DNA of 64,000 bases from Lysobacter firmicutimachus (GTDB lineage Bacteria; Pseudomonadota; Gammaproteobacteria; Xanthomonadales; Xanthomonadaceae), in assembly GCF_037027445.1 (NCBI RefSeq), contig NZ_JBANDL010000002.1, positions 3,286,001 to 3,350,000 of the forward strand, read 5' to 3'. A program made the translations under genes and the position numbers. Of this stretch, positions 27,200 through 40,937 are shown one piece after another. Every line of letters starts with the position of its first letter. The stretch's first letter is position 1. The notes beneath the pieces are model-generated. The model was not told the origin of the DNA, searched no databases, and saw only the letters and a list, made by a program, of their open reading frames with translations.

Positions 27200-27425
27200 G
27201 TTTGCCCGATGCTTTTGCGCCCCACCCTCTGCCGCGCAGGCGCAAGCCGCCATCGTCGCGACGCATGCGCGACGAACGCCGACGCCCCGCCGAAGAAGCG
27301 CCGAGGCCGGCACCGCATGCCGCATCGCCGCTCTCGGTGCAGCGGAGTCGAAGCCGGGCGCGACGACGCCGCGGCGCGCGATGCGCCGCGACGGAGACGA
27401 CGGATTGGAGCGCCGAGCCCGAGGC

Positions 27426-28933
<1,508 letters not shown>

Positions 28934-28945
28934 GGCTGCTGCTCC

Positions 28946-29266
28946 TTACTTGTTGTCGCCACCGGCGATGCCGGTGATCTCGATTTCGGTGTAGTGCTGA
29001 CGGTGGCCCATCTGCTTGCGATGGTGCTTGCGGCGGCGGAACTTGACGATGCGCACCTTGTCGGCGCGGCCGTGGCCGACGACCTTGGCGGTGACGCTGG
29101 CGCCCTTGAGCGCGTCGCCGATCTTGATGCCTTCGCCGTCGCCCAGCATCAGGACGTTGTCGAACTTGATTTCGCTGCCGGCTTCGACGTCCAGCAGCTC
29201 GACGCGGAGCGTCTCGCCTTTCATCACGCGGTATTGCTTACCGCCGGTGACCAGTACTGCGTACAT
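28946..29266 (-). CDS. rplU: 50S ribosomal protein L21
   Basis: The 106-residue protein begins [20 protein letters not shown] and carries the conserved [23 protein letters not shown]-binding block near its C terminus. It binds 23S rRNA. It is first of the rplU-rpmA pair, with a sigma-70 promoter about 60 nt upstream. Confidence 0.99.
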   Translation of the reverse strand: MYAVLVTGGKQYRVMKGETLRVELLDVEAGSEIKFDNVLMLGDGEGIKIGDALKGASVTAKVVGHGRADKVRIVKFRRRKHHRKQMGHRQHYTEIEITGIAGGDNK

Positions 29267-29327
29267 GACCAGATTCCTCTGTAGTTATTTTGGTCCTGTC
29301 GGCCCGGACCGGGCGGACAGAAGCGGA

Positions 29328-29357
29328 ATTTTAGTGGAACTCCCCGCCCCGGGTCAA
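29328..29357 (-). promoter_or_regulatory. Promoter of rplU-rpmA
   Basis: On the minus strand TTGACC (29357-29352), an 18-nt spacer and TAAAAT (29333-29328) form a good sigma-70 promoter about 60 nt before rplU. Confidence 0.72.
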
Positions 29358-29560
29358 ACCCGGGAGTCTCCGGATCACACTACCCGGGAAAAAACCCTTG
29401 TAAAAAAGCACACTTACGGCGTTTTTGCGACCGTTCGTCCGCCCTCCGCCACCGTTTGGTAAAAAGCCCGTCGCCGCCCCCTTCAGCCCCCCTGCCCCGT
29501 GATACATCGGCGGCGCGCATCGGGGTTCGTGATGCGCATCCCACCTTTATGGAAAGCACT

Positions 29561-31033
29561 ATGCGCATCGACCTTCTGAACTCCCTTGTCGGCGACGTCG
29601 CCCACCGCTTCGGCCTGAGCATGGACCAGGCCCGGCAACTCGCCGGCGTGCTCATCGCCCTGATCTTCGACGAGAAGCGCGGCGGTTTCGCCGGCTTCGT
29701 CCATCTGTTCGAGAGCAAGGGCCTCGGCAGCCTGGTGCAGTCCTGGATCGGCACCGGGCCGAACCAGCCGATCAGCGCTCCCCAGGTCGAGCGGGCGTTC
29801 GGCGCGCCGCTGATCGGCGCCATCGCCGGCAAGCTCGATGCCCCGGTGCCGGCCACCGCCGGCGCGATCGGCGCCCTGCTGCCGGGCCTCATCAACGAGC
29901 TGACCGAGGGCGGCAAGGCCCCGACCGGCATTCCCGAAACCCTGCGCTACTGGGTGGCCAGCATCGCCGACTGGCTCGGCGACCTCGGTCGCTTCGGCTG
30001 GGGCGCCCTCGCCGCGGGCGCGGCGGCGGTCGGCGGTGCGGTCGCCGGCGGCGTGCGCGCGGTCGGCCACGCCGCCGACACCACCGTCGACGCGGCGGCC
30101 GGCGTGGCGCGCAAGACCGGCCGCGGCCTGGCCGCGTTCCTGCCCTGGCTGATCCTGCTGCTGGCCTTGCTCGCGGCCCTGGCCTGGTTCAAGGGCTGCC
30201 AGCGCCAACGCGAAGCCGCGGCCGACGCCTCGGTCTCGACCAGCGCCCCGCTCGGCGCTGAGCCGGCCGCGACCGCGCCGGTCGCGCAAAGCAACGCGCG
30301 CTTCAGCTTCGAGAACGCCGAAGGCAAGGCCCGCATCGGCGGCCAGGTCGCCAGCGAGGCCGAAAAGACCAAGCTGCTCGATGCGATCAAGGCCACGTTC
30401 GGCGCCGGCAACGTCGAGGGCGACCTGGTCGTCGACGCCGGCACCGCGCCGGCCGGCTGGCTCGATCGCCTGATCGCCTTGCTGCCGGACCTGAAGGCGC
30501 GCGGGGTCAAGCTCGGCTTCGACGGCGACAAGATCGACATCGACACCTCCGCGTTGCCGGAAGCCGAGCGCTTCGCCCTGTCGCAGAAGCTGCGCAGCGG
30601 CTTCGGCGGGTTCGAGATCAGCGGTCTGTGGGACCAGGCGATGGCGGCGCTGTCTTCGCTCAAGGCCGGCTTCAGCGCCGACGACCTGGTCAAGGCGCTG
30701 AACCTGTCGGCGATCTACTTCGACACCGGCTCGGCCAGCATCACCCGCGACAGCTACGAAACCCTGCGCAAGGCCGCCGAAGCGATCAAGGCCGCACCGG
30801 CCGGAACCCGCATCGAAGTCGGCGGCCACACCGACGCCACCGGCGACGCCGCCGCCAATCTGCAGTTGTCGCTGGAACGCGCCAATGCGGTCACCGCCAA
30901 GCTGGTCGAGCTCGGCGTGCCCGGCGAACAACTGGTGGGCAAGGGCTACGGCCAGGACAAGCCGATCGCCGACAACGCCAGCGAAGAAGGCAAGGCGCGC
31001 AACCGCCGCATGGAATTCACCGTGCTGCGCTGA
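29561..31033 (+). CDS. YidB-like / OmpA-domain membrane protein
   Basis: The 490-residue protein has three parts. Residues about 1-140 are a YidB/DUF937-type domain (RGGFAGFVHLFESKGLGSLV, WIGTGPNQPIS). A Gly/Ala region and a membrane segment (AFLPWLILLLALLAALAWF) lie at about 190-210. A BON-like stretch and a C-terminal OmpA domain follow, with IYFDTGSASI, VGGHTDATGD, LSLERANAV and ARNRRMEF. The intact OmpA Asp and Arg predict peptidoglycan binding, tethering an inner-membrane protein to the wall. The ATG after GGAAAG is preferred over the upstream MEST start. It is related to the 299-residue lipoprotein at 34150. Confidence 0.82.
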   Translation: MRIDLLNSLVGDVAHRFGLSMDQARQLAGVLIALIFDEKRGGFAGFVHLFESKGLGSLVQSWIGTGPNQPISAPQVERAFGAPLIGAIAGKLDAPVPATAGAIGALLPGLINELTEGGKAPTGIPETLRYWVASIADWLGDLGRFGWGALAAGAAAVGGAVAGGVRAVGHAADTTVDAAAGVARKTGRGLAAFLPWLILLLALLAALAWFKGCQRQREAAADASVSTSAPLGAEPAATAPVAQSNARFSFENAEGKARIGGQVASEAEKTKLLDAIKATFGAGNVEGDLVVDAGTAPAGWLDRLIALLPDLKARGVKLGFDGDKIDIDTSALPEAERFALSQKLRSGFGGFEISGLWDQAMAALSSLKAGFSADDLVKALNLSAIYFDTGSASITRDSYETLRKAAEAIKAAPAGTRIEVGGHTDATGDAAANLQLSLERANAVTAKLVELGVPGEQLVGKGYGQDKPIADNASEEGKARNRRMEFTVLR

Positions 31034-31959
31034 GCCGCGCATGCGCCGGCATCGCATCGATCGGTAGCCGGCGCGCGATCGCTGGTACCGCAGAGGGCGC
31101 CGCAAGGCGCCCTCTGCATTGGGGCGGACAGCGCATTCCCTGACGATCGACAGCGCATGCGCCTGCGCGACAGCGCAGACGCGCGCACCGAGATGTTCCC
31201 GCACGGACGCGGTTCGCGCCGCCGATCCGCTCGTCGCTCGCCGCCGCGCCGTCGGCTTGCGACGGATACGCCTAGGGTTTCCCCTAGATCGCCGTCGATC
31301 GCTTCGTCGACGCATCGCGCAGCGCGCTTCGCGGAGACGTTCGAGCGCACTCGCACGAGACGACGCAGTTCACAGATCCGAAAGAAAATTAGGCGATCCG
31401 GAAAAAGATTCGCGCCTTGTCGCCGCATCCTGACGGCCGCGAAAACCCCTTGTTTTCTCCTGTTCAAACGACGCCCGCGCGAGCCCGCGTTGCGCGCCCG
31501 ATACGTCGCGGTGTGCGCTCAGTCGCATTCATGCGCGTTACACGATTTGCATGACACTTGCACGCGACCGAGAAGCTCCATTAGCTTCGGTCGCGAGCGA
31601 CTTGCAAGGGGTCGCGCGACAAGGAACAGCGGCATCGAAGGCGCCCGCACGACCCGGGCGACGATGCGGCGGTCGCGTTGTCTCGGGGACTTCCTGCACG
31701 TGGCCCGATAGCCAGACCGCCATTCCGCATTGCGCGCGCAAGCACCGCTTGCGCGCAAGACGACGCACTCCGACGTGACGATTCCGCGCAGCGATGCGCG
31801 GCTACGGGCGCGTGCGTCCGCGATGCCATGCAGCCGCGACGGCGGCTGCGCAACGCAAACCCGCGACGGCGCGGATCCGTAGCGCCGCCGCGGTCCAAGG
31901 CCCGACGCTGATGGGGATGCGAAGGGGATCATGCACAACGAAGATCAAGGATGTTTGTC
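31034..31959. other. 926-nt gene-free region with several hairpins
   Basis: No protein-coding frame is convincing. Structured pieces are a 12-bp stem with GCAA loop (31090-31117), CTAGGG/CCCTAG (31272-31287), a bulged stem GCGACCGA/TCGGTCGC (31564-31594) and GCGCGCAAGC/GCTTGCGCGC (31734-31756). A locally AT-rich stretch at 31375-31470 could hold promoters or a small RNA. The Shine-Dalgarno sequence of the protease lies at the right end. Confidence 0.5.
31090..31117 (+). terminator. Terminator-like hairpin after the YidB/OmpA gene
   Basis: GCAGAGGGCGCC and GGCGCCCTCTGC form a perfect 12-bp stem with a GCAA tetraloop, 57 nt after the stop. There is no U tract, so it may rely on stem strength or Rho. 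Confidence 0.55.
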
Positions 31960-34050
31960 ATGACTCGCAAAGCTCGTTCGTTGAAATGGACCGCGTTGGC
32001 CCTGGCCACCGCGGTCGTGGTCGCACCGGTGGCCTACTCCGGCGGCAAGCTGCAGGCCTTCAACAAGGTCCACGGCCCGGCCGCGACGACGTCGAAGAAG
32101 GCGGTTAAGAAGGCTGCCGCCGAGACCTACAACCGCTTCATCGTGACCCGCGCGCCCGGCGCGAACGCCAAGCTCAGCGCCGCCGCGGTGAACCAGCAGT
32201 ACGCCGACGCCGCGACCAAACTCGGCATCGCGATCCGCCCGCTGCGCACCCTGGCCACCGGCGCCAGCCTGATCCGCACCGACAGCAAGCTCAGCGCCGC
32301 CCAGGTCAAGGACCTGGCGATCGAGCTGATGAAGGACCCCAGCGTGATCGCGGTCGAACCGGACGTGCGCGTGCAGCGCCTGGCGGTGCCGAACGATCCG
32401 GGCTATGCCCAGCAATGGCACTACAAGAACGGCCCCGGCGGCCTCAATCTGGAACCGGCCTGGGACCTCAGCGACGGCGACGGCATTGTGGTCGCGGTGC
32501 TCGACACCGGCATCACCCCGCACAGCGATCTGAACGCCAATATCGTGCCGGGCTACGATTTCATCGACCTGGATCCGGACGGCACCGACGCGACCGCGGT
32601 CGACGGCGACGGCCGCGATCCGGACCCGAACGATCCGGGCGACTGGCACGACGGCGAATGCAACATCTTCGGCATCCCCGAAGACAGCAGCTGGCACGGC
32701 ACCCACGTCGCCGGCACCATCGCCGCGGTCAGCAACAACAGCCTCGGCGTGGCCGGCGTGGCCCACGGCGCCAAGGTCCAGCCGGTGCGCGTGCTCGGCA
32801 AGTGCGGCGGCTGGTCGTCGGACATCATCGACGCGGTGACCTGGGCGTCCGGCGGCACCGTCGACGGCGTGCCGGCCAACCCGACCCCGGCCGAAGTGAT
32901 CAACCTCAGCCTCGGCGGCAGCGGCGCCTGCAGCGTGGCCTGGCAGACCGCTTTCGACGGCGCGCGCGCGCGCGGCACCACCGTGGTGGTCGCGGCCGGC
33001 AACTCCGGCGCCGACGTGGACGGCTTCTCGCCGGCCAACTGCAACAACATCGTCGCCGTATCCGCGGTCGGCCCGACCGGCGCGCTGGCGAGCTACTCCA
33101 ACTTCGGCGTCAAGGTCGACGTGGCCGCTCCCGGCGGCACCGGCGCGGCCCCGGCCGCCGACAACATCCTGTCGACCCTCAACCTGGGCACCCAGGGCCA
33201 GGCCGGCGAAGGCTATGCCTGGATGGCGGGCACCTCGATGGCGGCGCCGCACGTCGCCGGCGTGGTCGCGCTGATGCAGTCGGCGGCGCCGTCGCCGAAG
33301 ACCCCGGCCGAGATCGAGAAGATCCTGGTCAACACCGCCCACGTCGGCGGCCTGCCGGGCGCCTGCAGCTGGGACAAGTACTGCGGGTCGGGCATCGTCG
33401 ACGCCCGCCTGGCGGTCGCCGTCGCCGCCGGCAGCGAACCGCTGCCGCCGGATCCGCAGGCGCCGGAACCCGAGCCGCCGACCGAGCTGGAGAACGGCAT
33501 CACCGTGACCAACATCGAGGTCGCGGCCAACGGCACCGTCAAGTACCAGCTGCTGGTCCCGAACGGCGCCTCCAACCTGCTGTTCGCCATGTACGGCGGC
33601 ACCGGCGACTCGGACATCTACGTCAAGTACGGCGCCGAGCCGACCAGCACGTCCTACGACTGCCGTCCGTTCACCGCTTCCAACAACGAGACCTGCTTCT
33701 TCCCGACCCCGAAGGGCGGCGTGTGGTACGTCCACGTGAAGGGCTACCGCGCTTCGGCCGGCATCTCGCTGTACCCCAGCTTCGTCGACGCGAATTGGCC
33801 GCGCCGGGTCGAGGCCAAGGCCAGCGCCCTGCCGAACCACCGCACCTCGGTCAACCTGTCGTGGGAGAAGGGCAAGAAGAACATCGACATCTACCGCAAC
33901 GGCGCGATCCTCAAGACCGTGCGCAACACCGGCGCCAACACCGATACCTTCCGCATCATCGGCAGCGGCACCATGAGCTACAAGATCTGCAACAACCAGA
34001 CCCAGGAATGCGCGGATCCGGTCGAGATCCAGTACAACTCCAGCAAGTGA
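31960..34050 (+). CDS. Secreted subtilisin-family serine protease (S8) with PPC domain
   Basis: The 696-residue preproenzyme has a signal peptide (about 1-27), an I9-like propeptide (about 50-125) and an S8 catalytic domain. The Asp sits in VVAVLDTGITPHSDL (about 181), His in SSWHGTHVAGTIAA (about 247) and Ser in MAGTSMAAPHVAGVVAL (about 427). A proline-rich linker leads to a PPC domain (NGTVKYQLLVPNGASNLLF, GGTGDSDIYVKYG), usually removed during maturation. A C-terminal beta-sandwich then contains NLSWEKGKKNIDIYRNG. The start at 31960 has AAGGA at good spacing, better than the ATG 9 nt upstream. Extracellular proteases of this architecture are characteristic of Lysobacter. Confidence 0.95.
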   Translation: MTRKARSLKWTALALATAVVVAPVAYSGGKLQAFNKVHGPAATTSKKAVKKAAAETYNRFIVTRAPGANAKLSAAAVNQQYADAATKLGIAIRPLRTLATGASLIRTDSKLSAAQVKDLAIELMKDPSVIAVEPDVRVQRLAVPNDPGYAQQWHYKNGPGGLNLEPAWDLSDGDGIVVAVLDTGITPHSDLNANIVPGYDFIDLDPDGTDATAVDGDGRDPDPNDPGDWHDGECNIFGIPEDSSWHGTHVAGTIAAVSNNSLGVAGVAHGAKVQPVRVLGKCGGWSSDIIDAVTWASGGTVDGVPANPTPAEVINLSLGGSGACSVAWQTAFDGARARGTTVVVAAGNSGADVDGFSPANCNNIVAVSAVGPTGALASYSNFGVKVDVAAPGGTGAAPAADNILSTLNLGTQGQAGEGYAWMAGTSMAAPHVAGVVALMQSAAPSPKTPAEIEKILVNTAHVGGLPGACSWDKYCGSGIVDARLAVAVAAGSEPLPPDPQAPEPEPPTELENGITVTNIEVAANGTVKYQLLVPNGASNLLFAMYGGTGDSDIYVKYGAEPTSTSYDCRPFTASNNETCFFPTPKGGVWYVHVKGYRASAGISLYPSFVDANWPRRVEAKASALPNHRTSVNLSWEKGKKNIDIYRNGAILKTVRNTGANTDTFRIIGSGTMSYKICNNQTQECADPVEIQYNSSK

Positions 34051-34068
34051 TCGCCGCCTAGGCGAGGC

Positions 34069-34099
34069 GAAGGGCCCGGATCGCCGGGCCCTTCGTTTT
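34069..34099 (+). terminator. Intrinsic terminator of the subtilase
   Basis: GAAGGGCCCGG (34069-34079) pairs perfectly with CCGGGCCCTTC (34084-34094) around ATCG and is followed by GTTTT. Confidence 0.92.
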
Positions 34100-34149
34100 G
34101 CGGCCCCGCGCCGCCCTCACGAATTCCGTACCAGCACCGCGGAGATTTC

Positions 34150-35049
34150 ATGCGCACCACCCCGCCCGTCTTCCGTTCCGCCCCCCTTTCCGTGGCCCGC
34201 TCCGGCCTGCTGCTGATCGCGCTCAGCGTCGCGCTGGCCGGCTGCAACCGCGCCCCGCGCGACGCCGAAACCGCCGCGGCCGCCGACAAACCCGCCGTCG
34301 CCGCGCCGGTTCCGCGCTTCGACGCCAAGCTCAGCCTGGTCAACAACAACGGCGCGATCCGCTACGACGGCGTGGTCGACAGCGAGGCCACCCGCAAGGC
34401 GCTCGGCGTCGCCCTGGCCCAGGCCTACGCCGGCCAGATCGGCGGCGACCTGCAGGTCGACAAGGCCGCCAAGCCCGCGCCGTGGCAGGACCAACTGCCC
34501 CAGTTCGCCGCCGCCCTCACCATGCCCGGCGCCGCGGTGCGCTTCGAAGGCAACCTCATCGAACTCAGCGGCCAGGCTTCCGACGCCGACCGCGCGGTCT
34601 TGCTCGAACAGGCCAAGCAGCGATTCCCGGGCTATCGCTACGCCGGCCTGTTCGAGGGCGTCGGCGATGCGGCCGCCTCGCCCGACGCCGCGGCCCAGGC
34701 GCTGGCCGCGCTGCAGCCGGGCAAGGCCGACGGCCCGGCCGTGGCCAAGGCCCTGAACCAGATGTCGGTGCGTTTCGAGGACGGCGGCGCGCGCATCCAG
34801 GCCTCCAGCCTCGACATCCTCAGCCGCGCCGGCAAGGCATTGCAGGCCGCGCCCAAGGACGCCCGCTTCCAGATCGTCGGCCCGGGCGGCGGCGCCGGCC
34901 AGCCGGCCGACAACGAGGCGCTGTCGCGCCAGCGCGCCGAAGCGGTCAAGGTCCAGTTGATCGTCGCCGGCGCCAACCCGGGCGCGCTGGAGACCCGCGG
35001 CGAACCCGGTGCCGCCGCGACCCCGCTGCGGTTCCAGGCCCTGCCCTGA
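34150..35049 (+). CDS. OmpA-related lipoprotein with degenerate peptidoglycan-binding motif
   Basis: The 299-residue lipoprotein (lipobox ALAGC near residue 32) resembles the BON-like plus OmpA half of the 490-residue protein at 29561. Its BON-like repeats are LSLVNNNGAIRYDGVVDSEA and VRFEGNLIELSGQASD. The OmpA-like end has LDILSRAGKALQAAPKDARF and ALSRQRAEAVKVQL. The loop that normally reads GHTDxxG is here VGPGGGAGQ, so the key Asp is missing and peptidoglycan binding may be lost. It sits alone between the protease terminator and uvrA. Confidence 0.72.
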   Translation: MRTTPPVFRSAPLSVARSGLLLIALSVALAGCNRAPRDAETAAAADKPAVAAPVPRFDAKLSLVNNNGAIRYDGVVDSEATRKALGVALAQAYAGQIGGDLQVDKAAKPAPWQDQLPQFAAALTMPGAAVRFEGNLIELSGQASDADRAVLLEQAKQRFPGYRYAGLFEGVGDAAASPDAAAQALAALQPGKADGPAVAKALNQMSVRFEDGGARIQASSLDILSRAGKALQAAPKDARFQIVGPGGGAGQPADNEALSRQRAEAVKVQLIVAGANPGALETRGEPGAAATPLRFQALP

Positions 35050-35316
35050 GCCAGGCTGCAAACTGAACGAGACAGCCGGGCCGGCCCCCTCGCGGGCCGG
35101 CCCGTTCGCGCACTCGCGGCCGCTGCGGCGGACCCGCCGCCCCAGCCCTGCGCCGCCGCGCCGGCGCAAAGCCCGCCGCCACGGGCCCTGCGTGACATCG
35201 AGGGTGACGCCTGCGGACCTTCCGTTGCGCGGATTTGCCCCCATCTCCCCCACTCGATACGCTCCTCTGTTCGCCGTCGCGCCTCGCGCCGGCGACCCTC
35301 CCCTTGCAGGCACCCG

Positions 35317-38234
<2,918 letters not shown>

Positions 38235-38238
<4 letters not shown>

Positions 38239-38831
38239 CCGATACTCCGTCCACGCCGGCCGCCGGCAAGAAAAAGCCGGCGCCGCGCAAGCGCGCCCCG
38301 CGCAGCCGCAAGAAACCGGAAGCGGCGGTGGCCGGCGCCGAAACGGCGGCGCCCGCCGCGCCGGCGACCGAAACCGCCCCCGCTCCGGCCGCCGCGCCCG
38401 CAGCGCCCCTGTCCGCCGCCGTCGCGGCCGTACCGACGCCGCTGATCAAAGTGCCGCTGTCGGTGCGCTGGCGCGACCTGGACGCGTTCAACCACGTCAA
38501 CAACTCCAAGTACCTCAGCTACCTCGAGGAAGCGCGCCTGCGCTGGATGATGACCCTGCCCGGCCACGGCATGGACGACCATGTCGCGCCGGTGGTCGCC
38601 GCCGCACACCTCAATTACCGCCGGCCGATCGAGTGGCCGAACGAAGTCGACATCGAACTGTTCGTCGAACGCTTGGGCACCACCAGCGTCACCGTCGGCC
38701 ACCGCATCGTCGGCGCGCAGGACCCGACCGCGCTGTACTGCGACGGCAACGTCGTCGTGGTCTGGATCCATCGCGAAACCGGCCAGGCCGCCGCCCTGCC
38801 GGAAGCCGTGCGCACGGCCTGCAATTCCTGA
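38235..38831 (+). CDS. Acyl-CoA thioesterase (4HBT family) with basic N-terminal tail
   Basis: The 198-residue protein has a low-complexity tail rich in Lys, Arg, Pro and Ala (about 1-70, with [17 protein letters not shown]). A hot-dog thioesterase domain follows, with [20 protein letters not shown] carrying the catalytic Asp of the 4-hydroxybenzoyl-CoA/YbgC type, then [20 protein letters not shown]. It hydrolyses acyl-CoA thioesters, substrate unknown. The start overlaps the uvrA stop (ATGA), so it is translationally coupled. The H1-like tail is unusual for the family and resembles that on Nth at 47392. Confidence 0.88.
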
Positions 38832-39190
38832 GTCCGGCGGCGCTGCGCGGCCCCGCACCGCGCAGCGTTTGCGCCCAGATCGCGGCTGGCCCGCGCAGGA
38901 GCGGCGCGAGCCGCAATCGGGTCGCGTAGAACCGGCATCGCCGCCGTCATCGATCGACACGGCGGCGCCCGTCGAAATACGGATAGCGCAAACCGCGATC
39001 GCGCAACGCCGACGCCTAGCCGCGCCGTGTTTCCGCGCAATCGGCGCGGACGTGCCTCGCGTTCCCGCGACGCGCTCCGGGTTCAGCGATCCGGCCTGAT
39101 CTTCGCGGGCGCGGCCGCAACAACGCGGTCGCGGCTGAGGCCGCGGCTACAGGCGAAGCACCGGGGGCCCTCGACGAGCCGGCGCCGCGC
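38832..39190. other. Intergenic region with REP-like sequences
   Basis: Two degenerate REP-like palindromes are visible: AGGAGCGGCGCGAGCCGC (38897-38914) and GGTCGCGGCTGAGGCCGCGG (39128-39147). They resemble the repeats at 42590-43333. No gene is seen. Confidence 0.5.
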
Positions 39191-39655
39191 TCATGGCGCC
39201 GGTTTACGCACCTCGAACTCGCCGAACAGCGTACCGCCGTCCTTCAGCGCGAACTCCACCGCCACCCGGCTGCCCGCCTTCAACGGCGCGCGCGGCTGCA
39301 TCAGCATCAGATGCAGGCCGCCCGGCTTGAGCACCGCCGCACCGTCGGGCGCGATGCGCAGTTCCGGCACCGGCCGCATCTTGCTGACCCCGTCGACCAG
39401 CCGGGTCTCGTGCAAGCTCACCTCGCCGAACGCCGCGCTCTTCGCGCCGACGATCACCACCGGCGCCGCGCAGCGATTCTCGATCCGGCCGAAGCCGGCC
39501 ATCATCGGCATCTGCATCGGCGGCAACCGCAACCAGCCTTCGCGGACCTGCGCCGCGCAGCCCTTGGCCGGCGCGGGCGATTTGGCGAGCGTCGACAGCG
39601 GCGCCGCGAGCGCGAGCGCCAGACCGAGTCCGATAGCGATGCGAGAAGCGTTCAT
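39191..39655 (-). CDS. PCu(A)C-type periplasmic copper chaperone
   Basis: The 154-residue exported protein has a signal peptide of about 25 residues. It carries the PCu(A)C copper-binding signature: HETRLVDGVSKM (His and Met ten residues apart) and later GLHLMLM (HxM), plus an MQMPMM stretch. Family members deliver Cu(I) to the CuA or CuB site of cytochrome oxidase. Two cysteines (GCAAQV, NRCAAP) are also present. It stands alone here, without a Sco gene. The start MNASRIAIG is chosen over a longer frame with non-protein-like sequence. Confidence 0.88.
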   Translation of the reverse strand: MNASRIAIGLGLALALAAPLSTLAKSPAPAKGCAAQVREGWLRLPPMQMPMMAGFGRIENRCAAPVVIVGAKSAAFGEVSLHETRLVDGVSKMRPVPELRIAPDGAAVLKPGGLHLMLMQPRAPLKAGSRVAVEFALKDGGTLFGEFEVRKPAP

Positions 39656-40051
39656 GGGGCCCATCATACCCGCGGACATCGTCGCGTCGATGAAGGCCGG
39701 CAGGCGGCGCCGGGCGGCGGTACGGCCCGCGGCGACGAACGCGGGGCCGCCCGTCGCTCCGGACATGGCGCCGCAACGGCGGCCACGGCGCGACGGCTTC
39801 GCGGCGGACCGTACCGAACAGCGCATCGCCGAATCGTTCGCGCGCAGCCATGTCGATGCGAAACCGCACCCCGCCACGGTTCGCATCACCGGACCCTTGC
39901 CGCGCCGAAGCGATTGGGAGATCGTGTCGTCCCGTCAGCCGGCGAGCAGAAAGGCCCGCGCCATACCGTGTCCGGGTGAGCCGCAACCGCCGACGGCAAA
40001 GCCGAACCGACCTACGCCGTGCGCCAGCGCCCGCCCCCAGGACATCACACC
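39656..40051. other. Divergent intergenic region, no gene recognised
   Basis: This separates the divergent PCu(A)C and enoyl-CoA isomerase genes. Overlapping frames are Arg-rich shadows. A weak Shine-Dalgarno-like AGGA lies before the isomerase. No clear promoter pair was identified. Confidence 0.4.
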
Positions 40052-40810
40052 ATGAGCTTCGTAGAGACCCAGACCCACGGCGACATCGTCGAGATCCGCC
40101 TGAACCGCGCGCCGGTCAATGCGCTCGATCCGCAACTGTGCAACGAGACCCGCGAAGCGATCGACAAGGCGGTCAGCCACGGCGCACATGGCATCGTCCT
40201 CAGCGGCGGGCCGAAGGTGTTCTCGGCCGGCCTCGACGTGCCGTATCTGCTCTCGCTCGGCGGGCGCAAGGACCACCTGCTGCTGGCCTGGCAGGCGTTC
40301 TTCGGCCTGGCCCGCGCCCTGGCCTCCTCGCCGGTGCCGGTAGTCGCCGCGATCGGCGGCCACGCTCCGGCCGGCGGCTGCGTGCTGGCGTTGTGTTGCG
40401 ACTACCGGATCATGGCCTCCGGGCCGTTCCGCATCGGCCTGAACGAAACCGAGGTGGGCCTGGTCGCGCCGGAAGGCATCCAGCGCCTGATGCGGCGCGT
40501 GGTCGGCACCTACCGCGCCGAGCGCCTGTTGGTCGCCGGCGAGTTGGTCGATGCCGAAACCGCGCTCAACATCGGCCTGGTCGACGAACTGGTGGAGATC
40601 GAACACGTCGCCACCCGCGGCCGGGTCTGGCTGGAGCAACTGCTGAGCTTGCCGCGCAGCGCGATGCTGCACACCCGCGCCCTGGCCCGCGCCGACCTGG
40701 TCGATGCGCTGCGCCCCGAGCACATCGAACTCGACCGCTTCATCGAGGCCTGGTACGGGGTCGACACGCAGACGGCGCTGCAGGCCCTGGTGGCGAAGCT
40801 GCGCAAGTAA
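40052..40810 (+). CDS. Enoyl-CoA isomerase (ECI1/DCI-like crotonase)
   Basis: The 252-residue crotonase-fold protein has oxyanion-hole regions FSAGLDVPYL (about 62-71) and GGHAPAGGCVLAL (about 103-115). The block CCDYRIMASGPFRIGLNETE closely resembles mitochondrial delta3,delta2-enoyl-CoA isomerase rather than hydratases. NETEVGLVAPEG should supply the catalytic glutamate. It would move double bonds during oxidation of unsaturated fatty acids. The assignment to isomerase is by motif resemblance, and other crotonase activities remain possible. Monocistronic. Confidence 0.82.
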   Translation: MSFVETQTHGDIVEIRLNRAPVNALDPQLCNETREAIDKAVSHGAHGIVLSGGPKVFSAGLDVPYLLSLGGRKDHLLLAWQAFFGLARALASSPVPVVAAIGGHAPAGGCVLALCCDYRIMASGPFRIGLNETEVGLVAPEGIQRLMRRVVGTYRAERLLVAGELVDAETALNIGLVDELVEIEHVATRGRVWLEQLLSLPRSAMLHTRALARADLVDALRPEHIELDRFIEAWYGVDTQTALQALVAKLRK

Positions 40811-40937
40811 CCAAGCCGGATGCCGGCGCAGCGGAATCGGCCGCCGCGAGCCGGCGATCGGCAGCAGCCAACCTCGCTTCCGAGCGTTTTCGGCTCCGTT
40901 CCTGCCGACGTCCTGCGTCCGTCCGCCAACGCCCGGC

